From: Litorimonas sp964490745
GTDB taxonomy: Bacteria > Pseudomonadota > Alphaproteobacteria > Caulobacterales > Maricaulaceae
Direction: 5' to 3'
NCBI GenBank assembly: GCA_964490745.1
Contig: CAZBDT010000106.1
Coordinates: 1 to 8,735 of the forward strand
Length of the DNA stretch: 8,735 nt
Numbering within the stretch: position 1 is the first letter of the stretch; every line of letters starts with the position of its first letter. The notes beneath the pieces are model-generated. The model ran no database searches, was not told the origin of the DNA, and saw nothing but the letters and a program-made list of their open reading frames with translations. A program made the translations under genes and the position numbers. Positions 1 to 6,420 of the stretch are shown piece after piece.

Positions 1-2
1 TT

Positions 3-86
3 CTCTCTCCCGCCGCAGAAATTGAAGGGCGCACAGCCGATGAAGTGATCACAGCCGTGATCGAACAAACCCAAGCCCCTCGATAA
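3..86 (+). CDS. MoxR-family AAA+ ATPase, C-terminal end only (5' truncated by window)
   Basis: An open frame enters from the left edge and ends at TAA 84-86, giving 27 residues that finish EGRTADEVITAVIEQTQAPR. MoxR-family ATPases characteristically end in a lid-domain tail with an acidic/glycine stretch, a D-E-(V/I)-(I/L) helix and a terminal P-x-P/R motif, which this resembles. The DUF58 gene follows 26 nt downstream, the standard partner of MoxR ATPases, and this supports the call more than the short tail alone. MoxR proteins are thought to use ATP to remodel or chaperone vWA-domain partners. Walker A and B motifs lie outside the window, so the ATPase itself is not seen here. Confidence 0.65.
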   Translation, partial: LSPAAEIEGRTADEVITAVIEQTQAPR

Positions 87-92
87 GGTTTT

Positions 93-116
93 ATGAGAAT
101 TAATATAAAGGAATGA
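93..116 (+). other. Mini-ORF (7 codons) overlapping the DUF58 start
   Basis: ATG 93-95 opens a 7-residue frame, MRINIKE, that stops at TGA 114-116. The TGA overlaps the DUF58 start codon ATG 113-115 as ATGA. A possible Shine-Dalgarno AAGG (85-88), overlapping the upstream stop codon, sits 4 nt before this ATG. The only purine-rich site for the DUF58 ATG itself is AAGGA 108-112, which abuts the start codon with no spacer and is poorly placed. Termination-reinitiation from the mini-ORF would explain how DUF58 translation starts. The frame and overlap are visible; translation is inference. Confidence 0.3.
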
Positions 117-1459
117 AATTTCGAACCCAGACATATCCAACACGCGCGGCCGTTTTCGCCGCCGCATTAGGCTTGCCTGTGACGCTTTTGCTCGCCTTGT
201 TTTTACCGGACCTCTGGTTGGTTGGCGCGGCGTGGGTTGCGGCTATATTGGGATTGATTGTTTTAGACATATTCTTATCCACCTCCATCAAGCGTATGGC
301 TCCACAACTGGACGCGCCGGGGTCCGGATATGTCGGGCATGATTACGACGTCCGAGTGACAACAGAGTTCGGTCCGGGCATTCCGCCACGCAGGCCAGAG
401 CAACGCCTCAGCGTGAATGACCGATTATCCGTCTCGCCCAGCTTAGCCCGCGCAGGTCAGGGCGATGGCGGAATGTTGTCCCTCTTTGCGCTACGAACTG
501 AATTGCGCGGCACGGCAGAATTGGAGCGTATCTGGACCCGGTGGCAGGGACCGCTGGGCTTAGCCTGGCGCCAACGCATCGACCCACTGCAACGCAAAAT
601 CCCCGTGACATCTGATACGCAAATGGTCCGCGATACGGCGGCAGAAATATTTACGAAAGACGCCAATATCGGGCAAAAGCTGCAACGCCTGCGCGGTGAC
701 GGCACAGAATTTGACGGGCTGACCGAATGGCTGCCGGGGATGGATAAGCGCTCCATTGATTGGAAACATTCCGCCCGTCACGGCAGTCTGCTGTCCCGAG
801 AATTCCGGACCGAGCGTAACCATAATATCGTGTTTGCCTTTGATAGTGGGCACCTCATGGCGGAAGAGGTCGAAAATGTTGAGACCGGTGAAGCCATGAC
901 CAAGCTGGACCGTGCGTTAAACGCTGCGCTCCTCATGGCCTTTGTCAGCTTGAAAATCGGAGATAAAGTCGGTCTCTACGCTTTTGACGAAAAGCCCTAT
1001 CTCTATGCGCCCGCCATTGGAAATACGCGTAGCTTTGCCCAAATCCGCCGCGTTTCAGCGCGCGTTGATTATTCAACAGCGGAAACCAATTTTACATTGG
1101 GGCTCAGCCAGCTTGCCCAGAACCTCCAGCGGCGAACGCTCATTGTCGTGTTCACGGATTTTGTTGACAGCACTCAGGCGGAACTCATGGTCGAAAATAT
1201 GGCGCGTCTGCTCAAACGTCATATCGTGATCTTTGTTGCCTTTCGAAATACCGCCTTGGATCAGCTCATCACACGAGATGCACAAACACCCGAAGAAGCG
1301 TCGGCCAGCTTGATTGGCGATGGGTTGATGCGCGAGCGCGATGTCGTTTTAAAACGGCTGGAACGCATGGGCGTGAATGTCATTGATGCCAATGCGGAGA
1401 CGTTAAACATGAAAGTGCTCAATACTTACATGCTCCTCAAAGCGCGGAATGCGATTTAG
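113..1459 (+). CDS. DUF58 domain protein (vWA-like, membrane-anchored)
   Basis: This 448-residue protein starts with a short basic segment and two predicted membrane helices (about 13-31 and 34-56), followed by a large, probably cytoplasmic part. The DUF58 signature spans about residues 195-236: GDGTEF, then TEWLPGMDKRSIDWKHSAR, then LLSREF. After it comes a vWA-like fold with a degenerate metal site: strand NIVFAFDSGHLM (238-249) carries D244 and S245 but not the full DxSxS MIDAS motif, and a second acidic element is TDF (348-350). DUF58 proteins are usually encoded beside MoxR ATPases and are presumed ATPase-remodelled adaptors, but no reaction is established. The start gives an N-terminus (YPTRAAVFAAALGLP) typical of the family; its ribosome site abuts the ATG, suggesting coupling to the mini-ORF upstream. 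The SpoIIM-like gene begins 9 nt after the stop. Confidence 0.88.
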   Translation: MKFRTQTYPTRAAVFAAALGLPVTLLLALFLPDLWLVGAAWVAAILGLIVLDIFLSTSIKRMAPQLDAPGSGYVGHDYDVRVTTEFGPGIPPRRPEQRLSVNDRLSVSPSLARAGQGDGGMLSLFALRTELRGTAELERIWTRWQGPLGLAWRQRIDPLQRKIPVTSDTQMVRDTAAEIFTKDANIGQKLQRLRGDGTEFDGLTEWLPGMDKRSIDWKHSARHGSLLSREFRTERNHNIVFAFDSGHLMAEEVENVETGEAMTKLDRALNAALLMAFVSLKIGDKVGLYAFDEKPYLYAPAIGNTRSFAQIRRVSARVDYSTAETNFTLGLSQLAQNLQRRTLIVVFTDFVDSTQAELMVENMARLLKRHIVIFVAFRNTALDQLITRDAQTPEEASASLIGDGLMRERDVVLKRLERMGVNVIDANAETLNMKVLNTYMLLKARNAI

Positions 1460-1468
1460 GATTCACCT

Positions 1469-2473
1469 ATGACCCGGCGAACCATCACATTAAAATCCAA
1501 ACGCTTCCGCGAAGAACGCCAAGAGGTGTGGAAAGAAATGGAGCGGATGCTGCAACGCATCGAATCACGATCTGTCCGAGATTTGACAGATGAAGAGATC
1601 ATCAAACTCCCGCGACTTTATCGCTCAACGCTTTCATCGCTCTCTGTCGCGCGCGCGACATCTCTGGACCAAAGTGTCGTCAGCTATTTAGAATCACTGT
1701 CTACGCGCGCCTATTATGTCATTTACGGGAACCAGCAGCGTCTGCGCGACCGAGTTTATAATTTCTTTGCGCGCGATTGGCCTTTGGCGGTTCAAGGGGC
1801 GTGGAAAGACACAATTGCCTCCAGCTTTATATTTGCTTTGGGGATGTTGATTGGATTCGTCCTCGTCTCGAATAATCCGGATTGGTTTTACTCTTTCATG
1901 AGTGAAAGCATGGCCAGCGGCAGAACACCGGCGGCGTCCGAGGAATATTTGCGTGAAACGATTTACGGATATGAAAAAGAGGAAGGCAGCCTCGGCGCAT
2001 TTGCGGCCTTTTTATTTTCCAATAATAGTCGTGTTTCGATACTCGCCTTTGCCTTAGGCTTTGCCTTTGCGCTACCGACCGTTGCGCTCCTCCTCTATAA
2101 CGGCCTGTCTATTGGGGCCTTTATAGCCGTCTTTACAGCTAAAGATTTGGGCTTCGAAGTTGGGGGCTGGCTTTCAATTCATGGCACAACGGAATTATTC
2201 GCCATCGCCTTAGCCGGAGCCGGCGGCATTTTAATTGGACGCGCTGTGGCCTTTCCGGGCGATATGACGCGCATGGAATCTCTGAGATCAAAAGCTGAGC
2301 AAGCCGCCATTATACTAGGCGGCGTCATCGTTATGATGTTTGTCGCAGGTCTGATCGAGGCCTTTGGACGACAACTCATCAATAATGACTTTATTCGCTA
2401 CGGTATTGGCGGGGCCATGCTGATTTTCTGGTTGGTCTATTTCTATTTGCCCCGGAAGGAAGCAGATCAATGA
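1469..2473 (+). CDS. SpoIIM / DUF95-family integral membrane protein
   Basis: The 334-residue protein has a soluble, charged, helical N-terminus (about 1-110), then likely membrane helices near 114-134, 188-210, 211-225, 241-260, 278-297 and 309-327. The family hallmark is the segment WLSIHGTTELFAIALAGAGG (234-253), matching the H-G-x-x-E-L plus small-residue helix of DUF95/SpoIIM proteins. SpoIIM of Bacillus acts with SpoIID and SpoIIP in engulfment, but Gram-negative homologues in moxR clusters have no proven role and no sporulation is implied here. AGGA overlapping the DUF58 stop is a suitable ribosome site for ATG 1469. The gene overlaps the RDD gene by 4 nt (ATGA), so the two are probably translationally coupled. 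Confidence 0.88.
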   Translation: MTRRTITLKSKRFREERQEVWKEMERMLQRIESRSVRDLTDEEIIKLPRLYRSTLSSLSVARATSLDQSVVSYLESLSTRAYYVIYGNQQRLRDRVYNFFARDWPLAVQGAWKDTIASSFIFALGMLIGFVLVSNNPDWFYSFMSESMASGRTPAASEEYLRETIYGYEKEEGSLGAFAAFLFSNNSRVSILAFALGFAFALPTVALLLYNGLSIGAFIAVFTAKDLGFEVGGWLSIHGTTELFAIALAGAGGILIGRAVAFPGDMTRMESLRSKAEQAAIILGGVIVMMFVAGLIEAFGRQLINNDFIRYGIGGAMLIFWLVYFYLPRKEADQ

Positions 2474-3351
2474 GTTCAGCCGGCCTTCTGACACTTGCCC
2501 AAATCAAACAGGGACGACGTCACCTCGTGACGCCCGAAGGCGTGGATTTGCAAGTCGAGCTCGCCGATGTAGGCGCGAGGATCGGGGCCTTTGCCATTGA
2601 TCTCATTGTTATCACTCTCATACTTTTCGCTGCTGCTTTTGCCTTAGGGTCTATGAGTTTTTATGGCGAGGAACTCGCGACCATTATTTTGGTCCTGATC
2701 GCCTTTCTCTTACGCAGCTTTTATTTCACGCTTTTTGAATTAGGACGCCGTGCCGCAACGCCAGGAAAAATGGCGTTGAAAATCCGTGTCGCCGCGCGGG
2801 GAAAAGCGCGGCTTTCAGCGGCCAGCGTTTTCGCCCGCAATGCGCTACGCGAAATCGGGTTCTTTCTTCCCATTGGATTTATATTCGGGATTGGCGCAGG
2901 TGGCGTTGATGGTTGGATGAGCCTCTTGGCGACGATTTGGGCTGGCATTTTCCTGCTCTTTCCTTTGTTCAACAAAGACCGCTTGCGTGTTGGAGACCTC
3001 GTTGCCGGAACTTGGGTCGTCCGCGCCCCACGCCCGATCTTGGGCGCCGATCTGGTCACGACGGATAAGCCTGAAAATGAGGCTATCTTTGCAAAATTTG
3101 CGTTCACGCCTGAACAAATTGATACTTACGGCATCAAAGAATTACATGTCCTGGAAGATGTGCTTCGCGCCCAAGATAGCGAAGTTCTGAAAGATGTGGC
3201 GAGCCGTATCCGAACCAAAATTGGATGGGTTTGGGAAGAAGGTGAAAGCGATGTCGCATTTTTGCGAGCCTATTACGCCGCGCTGCGCGGTCGCTTAGAA
3301 TCTAAAATGTTGATGGGCGTACGTCGCAAAGACAAATTCGATAAACGCTAA
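2470..3351 (+). CDS. RDD-family membrane protein with long cytoplasmic C-terminus
   Basis: The 293-residue protein has an RDD domain at about residues 20-186. The domain shows the defining Arg and Asp in ARIGAFAIDLI (R37, D44), the TPGKMALKIRV turn (97-107), FARNALRE (121-128), and the closing NKDRLRVGDLVAGTWVV (168-184). Predicted membrane helices lie near 38-60, 68-88, 128-145 and 148-168. Residues after about 190 form a soluble, charged tail rich in predicted helix. RDD proteins are variously proposed as transport or accessory membrane components; no function can be assigned here beyond partnership with the upstream MoxR/DUF58/SpoIIM genes. A strong site GGAAGGA (2454-2460) lies 9 nt before the ATG, inside the SpoIIM gene. 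The stop codon overlaps that of the convergent sdaA. Confidence 0.87.
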   Translation: MSSAGLLTLAQIKQGRRHLVTPEGVDLQVELADVGARIGAFAIDLIVITLILFAAAFALGSMSFYGEELATIILVLIAFLLRSFYFTLFELGRRAATPGKMALKIRVAARGKARLSAASVFARNALREIGFFLPIGFIFGIGAGGVDGWMSLLATIWAGIFLLFPLFNKDRLRVGDLVAGTWVVRAPRPILGADLVTTDKPENEAIFAKFAFTPEQIDTYGIKELHVLEDVLRAQDSEVLKDVASRIRTKIGWVWEEGESDVAFLRAYYAALRGRLESKMLMGVRRKDKFDKR

Positions 3352-4730
3352 CACTCGATCACATTGACGGCCAAACCGCCTTGGCTGGTCTCTTTATATT
3401 TTGAGCTCATATCAAGGCCTGTTTGGCGCATTGTCTCGATCACTTGATCTAAGCTGACTTTTCCGAGCCCCGTTCCGTGCAAAGCCAAGCGGGCTGCATT
3501 GGCGGCTTTCACCGCGCCAATGGCATTGCGTTCGATACAGGGGATTTGCACCAGCCCGCCAACAGGATCGCAGGTCAGGCCCAAATTATGTTCCATTCCA
3601 ATCTCTGCTGCGCTTGCAACTTGGTCCGGTGTTGCGCCCCAAACGGCGGCGAGGCCAGCCGCCGCCATAGAGCAGGCTACACCGACTTCACCTTGGCATC
3701 CCATTTCAGCGCCGGATATTGAGGCGCGTTGTTTATAAAGCAATCCAATACCGCCCGCCGTCGTCAGAAAGATACGCGTTTTTTCGAAATCCGCTTGGCC
3801 CGCCTCATCACAACAATAATGGCGAATGATCGCCGGAATGATACCCGCCGCACCATTTGTCGGTGCCGTCACAACTTGGCCACCCGCCGCATTTTCTTCA
3901 TTCACCGCCATGGCATAAACATTAAGCCAATCGAAAAGCGTTTCGCGCTCATTCGCACCCGGCGCGCCGCGTAACTTGGCCCAAATATCCGGCGCACGGC
4001 GCTGAACTTTCAGACCGCCCGGCAATTCCCCGCACGTGTTTAAACCGCGCTCGATGCCCGCTAGCATAACCGTGATGATATTGTCCAAACGCGCCTGTGT
4101 CTTTGCGCGTGGACGACGGGCATCTTCATTTTTAAAAATTAAATCCGCAATAGTGAGATTATTTTCAGCGCAAAGCTGCAGCAGCTCTTTCGCCGACCCA
4201 AAAGGATAAGCAACAGAAACGCCGCTGACCGAGACTTTATCATTCTTGGCAGGTTTTGAGAGCTGGCTATGGCTGGCGGTAAACCCCCCACCTGTTGAAT
4301 AATAAGTGCGTGCATAGATTTGTGCGCCCTCCGCATCAAAGGCCCGCATTTCCATTTCATTGGGATGCAGATCGGCGGCTTGCTCATAATCCAAAATCAT
4401 ATCCGATTCCGGATCGAAATTTACAACTTGCCCGTCACGACTGAACCGCCCCGCCTTGGTCATTTCATAAAGGGCAGCTTCGGCTTTTGCTAAATCAATC
4501 GTTTCAGGCTTAAATCCCAGCAGACCCAATTGCCCCGCACGCGGCGTCCCGTGACCCATCCCTGTAAAGGCCAAGGACCCGCGAAAGATCATGTTGATGC
4601 GGTCTGTTTTGTCGAGATGGCCCAAGCGCTCCAACCGTTTCCAAAACCGATGCGAGATGCGCATAGGCCCGACCGTATGGGACGAAGACGGCCCAATACC
4701 AATTCGGAATATATCAAGGATCGACAGCAT
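3348..4730 (-). CDS. sdaA: L-serine ammonia-lyase, single-chain iron-sulfur type
   Basis: This 460-residue enzyme deaminates L-serine to pyruvate and ammonia in the cytoplasm using a [4Fe-4S] cluster. The N-terminal beta-subunit-like domain opens with MLSILDIFRIGIGPSSSHTVGP, as in E. coli SdaA, and includes GHGT (His60). The alpha-subunit-like domain carries TAPTNGAAGIIP (288-299). Cluster cysteines are Cys345 (EMGCQGEVG), Cys387 (LTCDPVGG) and Cys398 (QIPCIERN). The final residue, Cys460, matches the C-terminal ligand described for the Legionella enzyme, whose four cysteines are spaced identically. Length is normal and the protein looks complete. No good Shine-Dalgarno precedes ATG 4728-4730, but an in-frame stop 9 nt upstream leaves no longer start. 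The 144-nt gap to amn may hold its own promoter, though none is convincing. Confidence 0.96.
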   Translation of the reverse strand: MLSILDIFRIGIGPSSSHTVGPMRISHRFWKRLERLGHLDKTDRINMIFRGSLAFTGMGHGTPRAGQLGLLGFKPETIDLAKAEAALYEMTKAGRFSRDGQVVNFDPESDMILDYEQAADLHPNEMEMRAFDAEGAQIYARTYYSTGGGFTASHSQLSKPAKNDKVSVSGVSVAYPFGSAKELLQLCAENNLTIADLIFKNEDARRPRAKTQARLDNIITVMLAGIERGLNTCGELPGGLKVQRRAPDIWAKLRGAPGANERETLFDWLNVYAMAVNEENAAGGQVVTAPTNGAAGIIPAIIRHYCCDEAGQADFEKTRIFLTTAGGIGLLYKQRASISGAEMGCQGEVGVACSMAAAGLAAVWGATPDQVASAAEIGMEHNLGLTCDPVGGLVQIPCIERNAIGAVKAANAARLALHGTGLGKVSLDQVIETMRQTGLDMSSKYKETSQGGLAVNVIEC

Positions 4731-4846
4731 GAGTGCCGCTTACGCGCATATTCCTATCTCTGGCAATAGCAGAAGATTGGAATTTTAGAGGCTGGATAGC
4801 TATTTATTTTCAGCGGGTTATTTTGTCCCGTAAACGGTTTATGATC

Positions 4847-4860
4847 GGCAAAATATTGCC
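4847..4860. repeat. Short inverted repeat in the amn-sdaA gap
   Basis: GGCAA and TTGCC flank a 4-nt loop, giving a 5-bp stem. It lies 14 nt after the amn stop on the - strand. No T-tract follows on either strand, so it is not a standard intrinsic terminator. It could protect an mRNA 3' end or be chance. Nothing else recognisable was seen in the 144-nt gap 4731-4874. Confidence 0.3.
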
Positions 4861-4874
4861 TTAAAACGACCTCT

Positions 4875-6341
4875 TTAACGGAAGACCGGATCATCCAAAC
4901 TCCTGAGCTTGCGAGAATGTAGCGTCCCCTTCTCGGCCCCGCTTTTCATAATCCGTACGGCTTCTAAACCAATGTTCAAATGTTGCGCGACGCGGGAGCG
5001 GTAGAAGGCGGCGGCCGTTCCCGGCAGCTTAATTTCACCATGCAAGGGTCGATCTGAGACGCAGAGTAGGGTGCCATATGGCACGCGGAAGCGATATCCA
5101 TTTGCGGCGATTGTTGCACTTTCCATATCAATCGCAATGGCTCGAGATTGGTTCAAGCGTGGGCGCAAATCCGCATAACGCATTTCCCAATTTCGATCAT
5201 CCGTCGTCACAACCGTACCCGTGCGAACATGGCGTTTCATTTCTTGTCCTGATAATTGCATCACATCGCCAATGGCTTCCGTCAGAGCAATCTGGACCTC
5301 AGCAATTGTTGGCAAGGGAATATCGGGCGGCAGCACTTCATCTAAGACTTGATCATCCCGCAAATAAGCGTGAGCCAAAACGAAATCGCCCAAAATTTGC
5401 GAAGATCGCAGCCCGCCGCAATGGCCCAACATGAGCCAGCAATGGCTACGTAGCACAGCAATATGATCCGTTATTGTCTTCGCATTAGACGGCCCCACGC
5501 CAATATTGATGAGTGTAATCCCCATCCCGTCTTCGGCCATCAAGTGATAGGCGGGCATTTGTGGCAATTTATAATTTGGATCCTCCGCATAGTCAGCCCC
5601 GTCGGTAATCACACCCTGCCCCGGTGCGCAGAACCCTGTGATCTCCGGGTCTTTTCCAACGACCTCGCGCGCGTGGTCGACAAATTCATCAACGTAACGC
5701 TGGTAATTTGTGAAAATGACAAATTTCTGAAAACAGCCGGGAGCCGTTCCTGAGTAATGCCGTAAGCGCTGCAAAGAATAATCGGTCCGTAATGCTGTAA
5801 ATAAAGCCAAAGGATAAGGTTTTTCAGAATCCCGCTCCAAAACACCATCGGCCAAATCATCATGGATATGGGTCAGGTCAGGCAGGGGGAAATGCTGGCC
5901 AATCGCCGCTGACCGTTCTGCTGAGAGTTCAAAGGACGATGGATCGATCGCAAAGACTAATGGAATTTTCGTATCTGACGGCCCGACATAATATTCGACT
6001 TCATGGGCGGTTTCGACCCGCTCAAGTTGATCTAACAAATAGCTTTCAAAAATATCCGGAGAAGTGATCGTCGTGCCGTACCATCCCGCTCCGCGAATAG
6101 AGACAAAACCTGAAAATTTGATATTACCCGCATGACGTTTCCCAATCCGCAAAAGGAGATAGGGATAGGTCGGCGCGGAGACAGACATGGTCTCACCGGT
6201 CTTGGCATAGGCTTCAAACGCGACATTCAAATCCTCGACCGCACCATTATAAAGCCGACCTAATTCGCGCAGAGCTTCCGCCTTATTTTCGCAAGGGGAT
6301 AGATCGTTAAAAAAAGTGGGTATGTGGCCAAGTAGGTTCAA
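4875..6341 (-). CDS. amn: AMP nucleosidase
   Basis: The 488-residue protein (E. coli Amn is 484) hydrolyses the N-glycosidic bond of AMP to give adenine and ribose 5-phosphate, a purine-salvage and adenylate-control enzyme of the cytoplasm. An Amn-type N-terminal domain (about 1-180) includes SAPTYPYLLLRIG and EYYVGPSDTKIPLVFAID. The C-terminal phosphorylase-like domain shows NIGVGPSNAKTITDH (279-293), HCGGLRSSQILGDFVLAHAY (307-326), AIDMESATIA (403-412) and LCVSDRPLHGEIKLPG (426-441), with Asp430 in the place of the catalytic aspartate of E. coli Amn. The start is TTG (6339-6341), chosen because GGAG lies 7 nt upstream and no in-frame ATG occurs before the upstream stop. Its nearest upstream neighbour, 79 nt away on the same strand, is the nucleoside transporter, which fits a salvage pair. 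Confidence 0.95.
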   Translation of the reverse strand: MNLLGHIPTFFNDLSPCENKAEALRELGRLYNGAVEDLNVAFEAYAKTGETMSVSAPTYPYLLLRIGKRHAGNIKFSGFVSIRGAGWYGTTITSPDIFESYLLDQLERVETAHEVEYYVGPSDTKIPLVFAIDPSSFELSAERSAAIGQHFPLPDLTHIHDDLADGVLERDSEKPYPLALFTALRTDYSLQRLRHYSGTAPGCFQKFVIFTNYQRYVDEFVDHAREVVGKDPEITGFCAPGQGVITDGADYAEDPNYKLPQMPAYHLMAEDGMGITLINIGVGPSNAKTITDHIAVLRSHCWLMLGHCGGLRSSQILGDFVLAHAYLRDDQVLDEVLPPDIPLPTIAEVQIALTEAIGDVMQLSGQEMKRHVRTGTVVTTDDRNWEMRYADLRPRLNQSRAIAIDMESATIAANGYRFRVPYGTLLCVSDRPLHGEIKLPGTAAAFYRSRVAQHLNIGLEAVRIMKSGAEKGTLHSRKLRSLDDPVFR

Positions 6342-6348
6342 ATCAAAA

Positions 6349-6352
6349 CTCC
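6349..6352 (-). promoter_or_regulatory. Shine-Dalgarno site fixing the TTG start of amn
   Basis: On the - strand the bases read GGAG and end 7 nt before TTG 6341-6339, ideal spacing. No ATG in frame is available between the upstream stop (TAG at 6380-6378) and this point, so the site decides the start. TTG starts usually lower initiation. Confidence 0.65.
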
Positions 6353-6373
6353 AATGATTAAATAAATTTTTCA

Positions 6374-6402
6374 GGTCCTATAGGGTTTCAATCCTATTGA
6401 CC
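6374..6402. repeat. Imperfect inverted repeat between nupC and amn
   Basis: On the + strand GGTC (6374-6377) pairs with GACC (6399-6402), and ATAGG (6380-6384) pairs with CCTAT (6393-6397), around the 8-nt loop GTTTCAAT with a small internal bulge. It lies inside the 79-nt gap between the nupC stop and the amn start. In the - strand sense the following bases are TGAAAAATTT, not an uninterrupted T-run, so a terminator is not convincing. An operator or mRNA-processing hairpin that sets the nupC:amn ratio is possible. Confidence 0.4.
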
Positions 6403-6420
6403 AGCCTAATCGTCATTCTT

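Noticed and set aside
1469..2473. SpoIIM match read as evidence of a spore former
   Set aside because: The gene neighbourhood and the TonB receptor indicate a Gram-negative bacterium; DUF95/SpoIIM homologues are common in non-sporulating species with moxR clusters.
2721..3107. 128-residue open frame on the - strand within the RDD gene
   Set aside because: Antisense shadow rich in Arg/Pro/Ser; the + strand frame has the RDD motifs.
3368..3387. Hairpin CGGCCAA / TTGGCTG followed by a loosely T-rich stretch, possible + strand terminator for the RDD operon
   Set aside because: The stem is only 7 bp with a wobble, and the downstream tract (GTCTCTTTATATTTT) is interrupted. The bases are also constrained as sdaA codons, so it is too weak to call.
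4714..4749. 11-codon mini-ORF (MRVSGTHAVDP) overlapping the sdaA start on the - strand
   Set aside because: Its AGGA is only 2 nt from the ATG and it runs well past the sdaA start; probably chance.
5078..5434. 118-residue open frame on the + strand opposite amn
   Set aside because: Lies wholly within the conserved catalytic half of AMP nucleosidase on the opposite strand and shows no protein-like features.
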